From positions 1 through 35,576 of the forward strand of contig SYDJ01000144.1 in NCBI GenBank assembly GCA_005801205.1: a stretch of 35,576 nucleotides of DNA, in the 5' to 3' direction. Of the stretch, positions 15,384-24,145 are shown in pieces (position 1 is the first letter of the stretch; the number at the start of each line of letters is the position of its first letter). The position numbers were made by a program, and so were the translations under genes. This DNA comes from Gammaproteobacteria bacterium (GTDB taxonomy: Bacteria; Pseudomonadota; Gammaproteobacteria; Pseudomonadales; Cellvibrionaceae). The notes beneath the pieces were generated by a model. That model did not search any database and was not told the DNA's origin. It saw nothing but the letters and a program-made list of their open reading frames with translations.

Positions 15384-17006
15384 CTAAATAACAGCAGCAA
15401 ACGCACTCGCATAAGCAGCCAAGACTAAATGCTTGTTATTAACCGTAGCCATAGGCACATTATTTTTTTGCAAAGCCATAATCTGCAGATCATCAGGAAG
15501 ATTTATAGTAAGCGTATCTGTAGCCAAATTAAACGCCGCCAAAATAGTGTGGCCTTGGTGGCGGCGCACAAACATTAATACATTTTCTGGTGCATCTAAA
15601 AATTCAATATCGCCATACAAAAGTGCTGGCTGCGTTTTTCGCCACGCTAAAAACTCGCGATAGGCATTGAGCACGGAATTTTTATCTAGGCTCTGCATAT
15701 CAACCGCTTTAGGTAAATGCGCACCTGCAACTGGCAACCACGTATCTGCGGCTGAAAAACCAGCGTTAATTGTTTTTGCGTTCCATGGCATGGGCGTACG
15801 ACAACCATCACGGCCTTTAAAGCGCGGCCAAAAGGTAATGCCATAAGGGTCTTGCAATTGGTGCTGTTCAATTTCCGCTTCAGTTAAACCTAGCTCTTCG
15901 CCTTGATAAGAACACATACTACCGCGCAGCGAAAATAATAATTCGTTGAGCATTTTTGCTTTGGCGGGCGATTGATCATGACCATTCCAACGCGACATAA
16001 CGCGCGTTACATCGTGATTGCCAAACGCCCAGCACGGCCAACCATCGGTAAGATTTTGTTCCAGTGTTTCAACGGTTTCGCGAATATAACGGGCTGATAA
16101 ATTATCCACCAGCAATTCAAAACTATAGGTCATATGCAAACGCGAATTACCCGCCGTGTATTCCGCCATGGTTTTTAGCGAATCTTCAGAGGCAATTTCG
16201 CCAAGCGTAACCGTGCCGGGGTAGCGATTCATTAAGCTGCGCAACGATTCCAAAAAGCCGATATTTTCGGGCTGACAAGTATCGTGTACATGGCGCTGAA
16301 AAGCGTAGGGATTATCGGCTCTAAAACCGCGACCTTTTCTTTCTTCAACGGGTTTTGCAGGATTTGAGCGTAACAGTTGATCATGGAAGCAAAAAATAAT
16401 CGCATCCAACCGCAAACCATCAACGCCACGTTTCAACCAAAATTCTACTTCTTGCAAAATTTGTTCGCGCAACTCAGGGCAGTGATAATTTAAATCAGGC
16501 TGAGTCTTTAAAAAGTTGTGCAAATAATATTGGCAACGGCGCGAATCCCACTCCCATGCAGAACCACCAAAAATTGACAACCAATTATTAGGCGGTGTGC
16601 CATCGGGCTGTGCATCCGCCCACACATACCAATCCGCTTTGGGGTTGTCTTGTGATTCGCGGCTCTCTTCAAACCACGCGTGTTGATCTGACGTGTGATT
16701 CAAGACTTGATCGATAATAATTTTAATATTACGCGCATGAGCTTGCGCAATTAACTCGTCAAAATCAGCAAGCGTGCCAAAGATAGGATCAATGGCGCGA
16801 TAGTCAGAGATATCGTAACCAAAATCTTTCATGGGCGATTTAAAAAAGGGCGAAACCCAAATTGCATCCACACCGAGGCTGGCGATGTAATCTAATTTGC
16901 TAATAATGCCGGGGATATCGCCAATGCCATCATTATTACTATCCATCAAACTGCGTGGATAAACTTGATAAATGATCGCGCCGCGCCACCAAGGAGTCTG
17001 TTGCAT
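15384..17006 (-). CDS. Cytoplasmic GH13 alpha-glucosidase (oligo-1,6/alpha-1,4-glucosidase type)
   Basis: A protein of 540 aa with no signal peptide. It starts WWRGAIIYQVYPRSLMDSN, the usual opening of the GH13 alpha-glucosidase group (probably subfamily 23). The conserved regions are IIIDQVLNHTSDQH (Asp99 to His104), GVDGLRLDAI with nucleophile Asp201, VTLGEIAS with acid/base Glu270, and FGNHDVTR with His331-Asp332. It would cleave maltose and short maltodextrins to glucose after uptake. It is divergent from the glucoamylase gene, and the shared 390-bp region holds two ATACGTAT operators, so both are probably derepressed together. Exact bond specificity cannot be settled by eye. Confidence 0.92.
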   Translation of the reverse strand: MQQTPWWRGAIIYQVYPRSLMDSNNDGIGDIPGIISKLDYIASLGVDAIWVSPFFKSPMKDFGYDISDYRAIDPIFGTLADFDELIAQAHARNIKIIIDQVLNHTSDQHAWFEESRESQDNPKADWYVWADAQPDGTPPNNWLSIFGGSAWEWDSRRCQYYLHNFLKTQPDLNYHCPELREQILQEVEFWLKRGVDGLRLDAIIFCFHDQLLRSNPAKPVEERKGRGFRADNPYAFQRHVHDTCQPENIGFLESLRSLMNRYPGTVTLGEIASEDSLKTMAEYTAGNSRLHMTYSFELLVDNLSARYIRETVETLEQNLTDGWPCWAFGNHDVTRVMSRWNGHDQSPAKAKMLNELLFSLRGSMCSYQGEELGLTEAEIEQHQLQDPYGITFWPRFKGRDGCRTPMPWNAKTINAGFSAADTWLPVAGAHLPKAVDMQSLDKNSVLNAYREFLAWRKTQPALLYGDIEFLDAPENVLMFVRRHQGHTILAAFNLATDTLTINLPDDLQIMALQKNNVPMATVNNKHLVLAAYASAFAAVI

Positions 17007-17396
17007 GATTGCACCTTCAAAGTCTGGGCAAGATAAAGTTGCTAGCTGCCAAGCTGTGATTAGAAATTTGTTATGAGTAAGTCACACGTGCTTAGTAAAA
17101 CAAGCTGATTATTTTTTGTTGTGATTAAACAGGTGTGCCTATGGTTCACAACATACGCGAGCCTTAAAACCAAACCAAGTGGTTACATACGTATGCAAGC
17201 ACGCCAGTGTGCTGAATACGTATGTAGCCAATTGTTTCACAAGGCAACAAATTCTAATCTGTCACTAGGCATTCACAGTCTTACTACGGAGCACAAGTAA
17301 AGAATACTGCACGCTCATTAGTAGCCCGCACACTGGGTTTATGCGACAACATAAAAACGCTTCTATAATTTCTTAAAATGAAAAACGGTATTCATC
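17007..17396. other. Divergent promoter region between the GH13 and GH15 genes
   Basis: 390 bp without a credible gene. Besides the two operators at 17184-17226 I see AT-rich stretches suited to promoters on both sides but no unambiguous -35/-10 pair. No riboswitch-like structure was recognised. Confidence 0.5.
17184..17226. promoter_or_regulatory. Paired LacI-type operators between the GH13 and GH15 genes
   Basis: TACATACGTATGCA (17184-17197) and TGAATACGTATGTA (17213-17226) share the ATACGTAT core found upstream of the TonB receptor; their centres are 29 bp apart. They can serve both divergent genes. Confidence 0.75.
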
Positions 17397-19832
17397 ATGA
17401 AAAAAAGTTTGAGTTGCATCCTAATATCGTCTGTCATCGCGCTAAGCGCTTGCGGCAATAAATCAACAACACCTCTTGCAACAAGCCCACTCATTGCGCC
17501 CGGCGCACCTGGTAGTGCATCCCATTGGTCTTATTCCGGTAAAACTGGCATAGGTACATCTTACGAGCAATATACGCAGGGGCAGTATCAAGATAGCGGC
17601 AGCACAGGCAATATTTCTAAAGTCTGGTTCTCGCTAGCGCAGGGCATACTCACCGAAACCATGTTTGGTTTAATTCATGAAGCGCAAATTCAGGAAGCGC
17701 AGTTTTATGTAAAAGGCGATAATTTTTTACATCAAGAAAAAACGGACACCCTTTCGCACATCGATTATTTACACAAAGATGCTCAAGGTCGCCCGCTCTC
17801 ACTCGCTTACAAAATTGTAAATCGCGATAAAGAAGGACGCTATGAAATTGAAAAGCATATCTTTACCGACCCCGACACCAACAGCTTAATGATGAAAGTA
17901 ACCTTTCGCGCGCTGGCAGACAACTTAACGCCCTATCTCTATATCAACCCTCACATGGCCAACACTGGCCCCGGCGATAAAGCTTGGCAAGAAGGCAATA
18001 CCTGGTTCGCCGCCGATGGCAAAACCCATCTAGCCGTGCGCACCAACGCCAGCATCGTAAATAGCACAGTGGGCTTTGAGGGCACGTCTGATGGCCTAAA
18101 CGAACTAACCACCAGCGGTAAGCTCAACAATCACTACACCAGCACTGGCGAGACTAGCGGTAATATCGCCATAACCTTGCAATTGCCCACCCTTAAAAAA
18201 GGTGAAACCGGTGAATGGCAATTTGTGTTGGGCTTTGGCAATTCAAAAGAAGAAAGTTTAGCGGCGAGCACACAAACATTAAACACAGGCGCACAAAAAG
18301 TCTTGGCAAATTTTAACGGCGAAGGCGATGCAATTGGCTGGGAAGATTACTTGGCATCACTACCCGCACTGGAAACACTTTCCAAAGAAAGCACTGACAA
18401 CGGCAAATTACTTTACGCGAGCGCGTTGGTCTTAAAAGCACAGGAAGATAAAACCTATGCAGGCGGCGTGATTGCATCTTTGTCTAATCCTTGGGGCGAT
18501 AGTGCCTCTGCGGATAAATCACAAACCGGCTACAAAGCCGTTTGGCCACGCGACTTTTATCAAGTCACCATGGCGATGTTAGCGCTGGGCGATAGAGTCA
18601 CACCCAAAGTAGCCTTTGAATATTTAGAACATGTACAAACAAGCGATAAAACTCCCGGCTACTCAGGCACGCCCGGTTGGTTCTTACAAAAAACCCACGT
18701 GGATGGCCAAGTCGAGTGGGTAGGCGTACAGCTCGACCAAACCGCTATGCCGATTATGCTCGGCTGGCGCTTGTGGAAAGAAGGCGTATTGAGCGATGCA
18801 GAAATGCTTAACTGGTACAACAGGATGTTAAAACCTGCCGCTAATTTTTTAACCGACGGCGGCACGGTGACTATCGATTGGCTTAAAAATGTTACCGTCA
18901 CTCCACCAAAAAATATTCAAGAGCGCTGGGAGGAACAACCCGGTTATTCGCCCTCATCCACTGCGGCGATAATTGCAGGTTTAGTCGCCGCAAGCGATAT
19001 TGCCCAGCTGGCAAACGATGATGCAAGCGCAAAACGTTATCTCGCTGCTGCCGATAGATATTCAGCAAATTTAGAAAAAAATCTCTACACCACCAACGGC
19101 ATGCTCAACAAAGCACCGTCAGATGGCAATTATTATTTACGTGCAAGCGGCAACGATAACCCTAATGATCATGGATTATTGGAAGAGCGTAACGGTCAAG
19201 CAAATGTGAATGAAAGCGAAGTGATTGATGGTGGATTTTTAGAGTTAGTACGCTACGGTGTGCGCTCTCCACTCAACAAAGAAATTCAAAATACACTACC
19301 AGAAATGGATGACACCGCCCTGCCCGATGCCGTGCGCGTTAAATACGAATTCAGCGCAGCAGGCAAAACAGAGAAAGTGCCGGGCTGGCGCCGTTACGGT
19401 AAAGATGGCTATGGCGAGGACACTATTGCAGGGCGCGGCTACAACGCCACCGGCAAAAGCTTACCTGAAGGACGCGGGCGTGTATGGCCCATTTTCTCTG
19501 GCGAGCGCGGTCACTATGAATTAGCCAAAGCAACGGCGAATGGTAAATTAACTGCCGAAGAATTAAGTAAACTGCGCAACACCTACGTTACCGCCATGGA
19601 AGTATTTGCGAATGAAGGCTTAATGATTCCAGAGCAAGTGTGGGACAGCGTGGGCAGTAATGAGACCTACAATTACACCGCCGGCGAAGGCACTAACTCA
19701 GCCACCCCCTTGGCGTGGTCGCATGCTGAATACGTAAAATTATTGCGTTCGTATGCCGACAAAAAAGTGTGGGATTTAAACGCGAGTACATCGGCGCGTT
19801 ATGTGAATAACAACAAAGGCACCCAACAATGA
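17397..19832 (+). CDS. GH15 glucan 1,4-alpha-glucosidase (glucoamylase), lipoprotein
   Basis: A protein of 811 aa. It has a lipoprotein signal with lipobox LSAC (Cys19, Gly at +2, consistent with an outer-membrane anchor). Residues about 35-300 form a beta-rich N-terminal domain as in bacterial glucoamylases and glucodextranases. An (alpha/alpha)6 catalytic domain follows with YKAVWPRDFYQ, then QERWEEQPGYSPSSTA (Glu512-Glu513, general-acid region), and then the C-terminal ATPLAWSHAEYVKLL. Glu746 in PEQVW is the likely general base. It releases beta-glucose from non-reducing ends of maltodextrins at the cell envelope. No strong Shine-Dalgarno sequence is seen. The stop overlaps the start of the sugar permease gene (ATGA), so the two are translationally coupled. 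Confidence 0.92.
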   Translation: MKKSLSCILISSVIALSACGNKSTTPLATSPLIAPGAPGSASHWSYSGKTGIGTSYEQYTQGQYQDSGSTGNISKVWFSLAQGILTETMFGLIHEAQIQEAQFYVKGDNFLHQEKTDTLSHIDYLHKDAQGRPLSLAYKIVNRDKEGRYEIEKHIFTDPDTNSLMMKVTFRALADNLTPYLYINPHMANTGPGDKAWQEGNTWFAADGKTHLAVRTNASIVNSTVGFEGTSDGLNELTTSGKLNNHYTSTGETSGNIAITLQLPTLKKGETGEWQFVLGFGNSKEESLAASTQTLNTGAQKVLANFNGEGDAIGWEDYLASLPALETLSKESTDNGKLLYASALVLKAQEDKTYAGGVIASLSNPWGDSASADKSQTGYKAVWPRDFYQVTMAMLALGDRVTPKVAFEYLEHVQTSDKTPGYSGTPGWFLQKTHVDGQVEWVGVQLDQTAMPIMLGWRLWKEGVLSDAEMLNWYNRMLKPAANFLTDGGTVTIDWLKNVTVTPPKNIQERWEEQPGYSPSSTAAIIAGLVAASDIAQLANDDASAKRYLAAADRYSANLEKNLYTTNGMLNKAPSDGNYYLRASGNDNPNDHGLLEERNGQANVNESEVIDGGFLELVRYGVRSPLNKEIQNTLPEMDDTALPDAVRVKYEFSAAGKTEKVPGWRRYGKDGYGEDTIAGRGYNATGKSLPEGRGRVWPIFSGERGHYELAKATANGKLTAEELSKLRNTYVTAMEVFANEGLMIPEQVWDSVGSNETYNYTAGEGTNSATPLAWSHAEYVKLLRSYADKKVWDLNASTSARYVNNNKGTQQ

Positions 19833-21277
19833 AACAACCTACTCTCCCGTTTTGGCAAGTCTGGAACGTCAGCTTTGGCTTTTTAGGTGTGCAGCTTGGC
19901 TTCGCACTGCAAAACGCCAACGTGAGCCGCGTGTTGTCTGATTTGGGTGCCGATTTACATTCACTCTCATTATTTTGGTTAGCCGCACCTATCATGGGTT
20001 TGTTAGTGCAGCCGATTGTGGGTGCCGCATCAGATCGCACGTGGAATAGATTCGGCCGCCGCAAACCTTTTATTTTAGGTGGTGCAATTGCCGCCGCCAT
20101 AGGCATGTTTCTAATGCCGAATGCCTCTATTTTTGTCGCCTTCCTAGCACCCATGTTGTTCGGCGGAATTATGTTGGCATTAATGGATGGCGCGTTTAAC
20201 GTGACTATGCAGCCCTTCCGCGCATTGGTATCCGATATGGTGCCGCCACAACAACGCACCCTCGGTTATTCCATTCAAGCGCTGCTGATTAATATAGGCG
20301 CGGTGATCGGTTCAATCCTTCCCTTCGTGCTCACCAACGTAATTGGTTTGGACAATGTGGCAGAAAAAGGCCAAGTGGCAGAGACAGTTACCTGGGCATT
20401 TTATATAGGCGCAACCGCATTGCTCGGCACAGTATTGTGGACGTGCTTTCGCACCAAAGAATATGCGCCAGACGATTACAATCGCTACAAAAATATCGCC
20501 CCAAAACCTATCGTAAAAACATCGCTTGCAACACGCCTTGGTAATTTTTGGCAATTATTTATTCACATGCCAAAAACCATGCGCCAATTAGCGCTGGTGC
20601 AATTTTTCTCGTGGTTTTCGTTATTTATTATGTGGGTTTATTCAACGCCCGCGATTACGCAATATATTTGGGGCATTGAAGCCAAATGGTTTGACCCTGC
20701 GTATTTGCACACATTGGATAGCATTCCCGCTGAGATCTCAGCAGCCAAGGGTGCTGCGGGCGATTGGGTGGGGATAATTTTCGCTGCTTATTCTTTATTT
20801 GCCGCGCTCTTTTCAATCGTACTAACCCGCATTGCCAACCGCCTTGGGCGCAAATTAACTTACTCACTGTCACTGCTTGCAGGCGGCATCGGTTATATCA
20901 GCTTTTTGTTTTTTCAAAACGCGGAAATCGTGCATGTAAATTTATTAGTAACGCAAGTAGATGTACCGCGTGGCGCACTCAATTTACTCTTGCCAATGGT
21001 AGGCATTGGTATCGCATGGGCGGCGATATTAGCCATGCCCTACGCCATTCTCTCCAGCTCATTACCGGCCGATAAAACCGGTGTATATATGGGCATTTTT
21101 AATTTCACCATTGCCGCACCGCAAATTGTATCGGGCTTAGTCGCCGGTCAAATTTTGAAATATGTATTCGATAACCAAGCGATTTACATTATCGTGCTTG
21201 CAGGTGTATGCATGATTTTAGGCGCGATGTCAGTTTATTTTGTGCAGGATAATAGTGATGCGGAAGTGAAAGCCTAA
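19829..21277 (+). CDS. MFS sugar permease of the SLC45/MalY type
   Basis: A protein of 482 aa with about 12 hydrophobic segments. It carries the MFS loop motif as ASDRTWNRFGRRKPF after the second helix and MVPPQQRTLGYSIQ in the first half, as in bacterial relatives of the sucrose/maltose carrier family (SLC45), which includes the Caulobacter maltose transporter MalY. It probably takes maltose or glucose from the periplasm by proton symport. It overlaps the glucoamylase gene by 4 bp and shares its operators. A terminator follows. Specificity is inferred from the surrounding GH13 and GH15 genes. Confidence 0.88.
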   Translation: MKQPTLPFWQVWNVSFGFLGVQLGFALQNANVSRVLSDLGADLHSLSLFWLAAPIMGLLVQPIVGAASDRTWNRFGRRKPFILGGAIAAAIGMFLMPNASIFVAFLAPMLFGGIMLALMDGAFNVTMQPFRALVSDMVPPQQRTLGYSIQALLINIGAVIGSILPFVLTNVIGLDNVAEKGQVAETVTWAFYIGATALLGTVLWTCFRTKEYAPDDYNRYKNIAPKPIVKTSLATRLGNFWQLFIHMPKTMRQLALVQFFSWFSLFIMWVYSTPAITQYIWGIEAKWFDPAYLHTLDSIPAEISAAKGAAGDWVGIIFAAYSLFAALFSIVLTRIANRLGRKLTYSLSLLAGGIGYISFLFFQNAEIVHVNLLVTQVDVPRGALNLLLPMVGIGIAWAAILAMPYAILSSSLPADKTGVYMGIFNFTIAAPQIVSGLVAGQILKYVFDNQAIYIIVLAGVCMILGAMSVYFVQDNSDAEVKA

Positions 21278-21295
21278 ATCATTTTTAATGTTTAT

Positions 21296-21323
21296 ATTTC
21301 CGCTCAGGATGAGCGGGAATTTT
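21296..21323 (+). terminator. Terminator of the glucoamylase-permease operon
   Basis: An 11-bp stem, ATTTCCGCTCA with TGAGCGGGAAT (one T-G pair), closes a 3-nt loop and is followed by TTT. It begins 19 bp after the permease stop codon. The small opposite-strand gene ends just beyond it. Confidence 0.75.
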
Positions 21324-21341
21324 AGATTGCAAGGAGAACAC

Positions 21342-21557
21342 TCACGCAGAAACCAACGCCCGATACTGCTTAATCAAACTGATAATTTCGTGATCGCTGT
21401 TCACCGCAGCTAGCGATTCATTCATGGATGTACGTTGCGGCAAGTGAATATTGAATTTGTTGCGCAACATATCTTCAACGTGCCGATCTGAGGTTGGGTC
21501 AATCTCTTTTCCTGCAAAAATACAAATCCGCTGATGTAAAAACTCTTTGTTTGCCAT
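21342..21557 (-). CDS. Small conserved-looking protein of unknown function
   Basis: 71 aa from the ATG at 21557, preceded by GAGAGAAG. A longer frame would begin 27 codons upstream, but it starts inside a MITE-like element, so I reject that start. The protein is charged, with no signal peptide or membrane segment: MANKEFLHQRICIFAGKE, then RNKFNIHLPQRTSMNESLAA, and it ends LIKQYRALVSA. I do not recognise a family. It lies on the same strand as the LacI gene just upstream. It may once have shared its transcript, now interrupted by the 141-bp element. Only 33 bp separate the start from that element, so its promoter must lie in or beyond the insertion. Confidence 0.6.
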   Translation of the reverse strand: MANKEFLHQRICIFAGKEIDPTSDRHVEDMLRNKFNIHLPQRTSMNESLAAVNSDHEIISLIKQYRALVSA

Positions 21558-21589
21558 CTTCTCTCTGCTTGTTGGGTTCGATTTTTTGA

Positions 21590-21740
21590 TACTTGGGAGC
21601 CTCTGAAAAATGTTTACGGTGCAGCACTGGCTAGGCAAATTTTTTCGAAAAAGCGGAGTTTATTGAAATAAATGAGCATTTTGAGAAAAAATTTAACGAC
21701 GCCAGAGCAAACAAGTTAATTTTTCAGAGGCTCCCTACTT
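21590..21740. mobile_element. MITE-like element (21595-21735) with 5-bp target duplication
   Basis: A 141-bp non-coding segment is bounded by perfect 17-bp terminal inverted repeats, GGGAGCCTCTGAAAAAT (21595-21611) and its complement (21719-21735). It is flanked on both sides by TACTT (21590-21594 and 21736-21740), a 5-bp target-site duplication. Internal A/T-rich arms also pair, so the whole element can fold into one hairpin. It has no reading frame and would need a transposase in trans. The right TACTT overlaps the TAA stop of the LacI gene, so the insertion preserved that reading frame, and the hairpin may now act as its 3' end. Confidence 0.8.
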
Positions 21741-22782
21741 ATTTTGCTTTAGAAGCCTTGGCACCACATGAGCCGCGCACAATGAGTTTTGCGGGCAACA
21801 GCATAGATTCAACGGGTTCGCCGTTTACTTTTTTCAATAAACTTTCTACCAACAATTCACCCGCCAAACCGGTGTTTTGCTGCACGGTTGAGAGTGGTGG
21901 ATGGGTATAGGATGCCATGGGGATATCGTCAAAGCCCATAACGGCAACATCATCTGGCACCAACATACCCGCCTCTTCTAAAGCTTTCATTGCACCAATT
22001 GCAATTAAATCACTTGCACCAAAAATGGCGTCGAATTGAATACGCTTTTGCAAGAGCGCGAGCGTAGCTTTGTAGCCTTCTTCTTCCGACGTTTCTGCGT
22101 TAATTTGCAAGCGCGAGTCCAATGCAATATCGGCTTTTTCTAAGGCGCGCATATAACCCTTGTAACGCAATTCAAATTCTGGGCTGTGCTCTGACACATC
22201 GCCCAAGAAGGCAATTTTTTTACGACCTAAGGCAATTAAATGATCTGTTGCTAAGAGCGCGCTATTAAAATTTTCGCAACCGATGGACACACCTGGCTGG
22301 CCTTCAAGCACCGGCCCCCAGGTAATAAAATGTGCGCCTACTTCGGTGAGATAGGTTAGTTTTTTTACAAAGCTTTCGTAATCGCCATAACCTAAAAAGA
22401 TAATGCCATCGGCGCGGTTGGCATCTTCATAATCCGCGTGCCAATCATCGCTGAATTGTTGAAATGAAATTAATAAATCGTAACCGCGATTGGCGGTTGC
22501 GCGGGTAATGCTGCCCAGCATAGATAAAAAGAAAGGATTGATTAAAGAGTCACCCGTACCCTGATCTTCACACAATAAAAGCGCGATAGTTTTTGTTTCT
22601 TGTGAACGCAAATTGCGTGCATTTTTATCAACTTTATAATTAAGCTCTTTCGCGATCGCCTGTACTTTTAAGCGAGTTTCAAGATTCACCAAGGGGCTGT
22701 CGCGCAATGCACGCGATACTGTGGATTGCGAAACTCCAGCACGATAGGCTATATCAAAGGAGGTTGGCTTATCGTCTTTCAT
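21739..22782 (-). CDS. LacI-family transcriptional regulator, probable maltodextrin repressor
   Basis: A protein of 347 aa. The N-terminal helix-turn-helix (about 8-27) contains IAYRAGVSQSTVSRALRDS, followed by the hinge (KELNYKVDKNARNLRSQ) and a periplasmic-binding-protein-like sensor domain ending in the usual DDVAVMGFDDIPMASYTHPP and TVQQN. LacI proteins that repress sugar loci bind palindromes with a central CG. Four ATACGTAT palindromes occur at the receptor and GH13/GH15 promoters in this locus, so I infer that this is their regulator, with a maltose-type inducer. No such palindrome is seen just upstream of its own start. The stop codon lies at the edge of a MITE-like insertion. Confidence 0.88.
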   Translation of the reverse strand: MKDDKPTSFDIAYRAGVSQSTVSRALRDSPLVNLETRLKVQAIAKELNYKVDKNARNLRSQETKTIALLLCEDQGTGDSLINPFFLSMLGSITRATANRGYDLLISFQQFSDDWHADYEDANRADGIIFLGYGDYESFVKKLTYLTEVGAHFITWGPVLEGQPGVSIGCENFNSALLATDHLIALGRKKIAFLGDVSEHSPEFELRYKGYMRALEKADIALDSRLQINAETSEEEGYKATLALLQKRIQFDAIFGASDLIAIGAMKALEEAGMLVPDDVAVMGFDDIPMASYTHPPLSTVQQNTGLAGELLVESLLKKVNGEPVESMLLPAKLIVRGSCGAKASKAK

Positions 22783-22890
22783 CTTTGTACAGGGCCTCGC
22801 TTTTTATGCGTATTATGAGGTTTCACCGCTATGGGAAGCACTAGCTGTTATTAAAAGATACTACACCAGCACTTAGGCAAAATATAGAAC

Positions 22891-22925
22891 AAGGCCATCG
22901 TATTACTCAAGAATACGGCGACCTT
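22891..22925 (-). terminator. Possible terminator of the ABC exporter operon
   Basis: Arms 22891-22904 and 22912-22925 pair at 13 of 14 positions (allowing G-U) around a 7-nt loop. It lies 22 bp after the last permease stop, but only a weak T-rich stretch follows. The rest of the gap to 22782 shows nothing definite. Confidence 0.4.
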
Positions 22926-22946
22926 TTGGCAATGAATTCAACTTGA

Positions 22947-24143
22947 TTAACCATTATCGCGCAAGGCAGTTGCTACAGGTAAGCGAGCAGCGCGAATAGC
23001 GGGGAAAAGCCCGCCGATAAAACCTATCGCCGCCGCAAAAATAACCCCCTGCTTTACCAATGCAGGCGTCACCGCAAAGTCGAAAACCACCTGACTAAAG
23101 CTGGCAAAGTTCAAGGTTGACACTGTATAGCCATTAAATAAAAAGTAGGCGACAACAGAGCCAATTGCGCCGCCCACAAACGCGAGCACAAGCGATTCAA
23201 ACAAGGTTGAAAACGCAACAGGGAAAGCGCCAAAGCCTAATGCACGCAAAGTAGCTATTTCACGAGTGCGCGTAGAAACAGAGGTATACATGGTATTAAT
23301 TGCACCAAATATTGCACCCAAGGCCATGAGTATGGCGAGTGGGTAACCAACCCCCATAATAAATTTGGTCATAGGTGCAGATTGCTCTGACAAATAAGCT
23401 GTTTCTAATTTTACATCCACATTAAATTTAGGGTCAGCCGCAACTGCCGCTTTCAAGTCGGCGAGTACACTGGGCGATATTAATTTGGCTCGAATAGTTT
23501 GAAAACTATTACCGCGCCTGTAAGCCGCTTGCAGAATTTTAGCGTCGCACCACAATTCAGATTCCGCCAAGCCCCCGCCCGATTCAAACATGCCTACCAC
23601 CCGCCATTCTGTTTGACCGAACTTAATGCTAGAGCCGACGGCTAAATTATTAAATTGTTTTTGCGCAGAGCGGCCCACGATGAGCTCGTTTTTGCCCGGT
23701 TCGAAATTTCTACCTTCTACAATGTTAAATTTATCGCGCACTGCAAAGGCCGCAGGCATAACACCGCGCAGCGATACATTCGCGGAGGTGTTGGTGGTTT
23801 TTTTAGAAATATCCACCACCACGAATAACTCTGCCGAACTTAGCAATTGCTCACCGTTCTTTTCAATGCCGGGCAAGCTTGAAATCCATTGTGTTTGTTC
23901 ATAACTTAAACCACTGCTCATTTCTGATGTTGCGCCAGCACGCATAATAATTACGGTATTGGGCGAACCAGCATTAGACATAGTGCGTTGAAAACCAGTT
24001 GCCATAGATAGCACGGCAATAAATACACCCACCACACAAGCAACGCCGAAAATTGCCACAGATGATGTGCCCCAGCGCTGAGGAATATTGCGCAAGTTCA
24101 TAAGCGAGATAATAAAAATTTGCGAGAGCCAATTGAAGGTCAT
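22947..24143 (-). CDS. ABC exporter permease, FtsX/MacB type (second)
   Basis: A protein of 398 aa. One N-terminal membrane helix (about 25-50), a large periplasmic domain of the MacB core type (about 55-260), and three C-terminal helices with TRTREIATLRALGFG between the first two. This is the FtsX permease layout of mechanotransmission ABC systems, which export or extract substrates rather than import them. It starts 2 bp after the stop of the first permease, with GGAG upstream, so the two are coupled and likely form a heterodimer. Confidence 0.87.
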   Translation of the reverse strand: MTFNWLSQIFIISLMNLRNIPQRWGTSSVAIFGVACVVGVFIAVLSMATGFQRTMSNAGSPNTVIIMRAGATSEMSSGLSYEQTQWISSLPGIEKNGEQLLSSAELFVVVDISKKTTNTSANVSLRGVMPAAFAVRDKFNIVEGRNFEPGKNELIVGRSAQKQFNNLAVGSSIKFGQTEWRVVGMFESGGGLAESELWCDAKILQAAYRRGNSFQTIRAKLISPSVLADLKAAVAADPKFNVDVKLETAYLSEQSAPMTKFIMGVGYPLAILMALGAIFGAINTMYTSVSTRTREIATLRALGFGAFPVAFSTLFESLVLAFVGGAIGSVVAYFLFNGYTVSTLNFASFSQVVFDFAVTPALVKQGVIFAAAIGFIGGLFPAIRAARLPVATALRDNG

Positions 24144-24145
24144 GA

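Noticed and set aside
19693-20259. 188-aa frame opposite the glucoamylase/permease junction
   Set aside because: It is antisense to two well-supported genes and has no domain or ribosome-binding site.
21558-21638. 27-residue N-terminal extension of the 71-aa protein
   Set aside because: Its start falls inside the MITE-like element; the inner ATG has its own purine-rich site.
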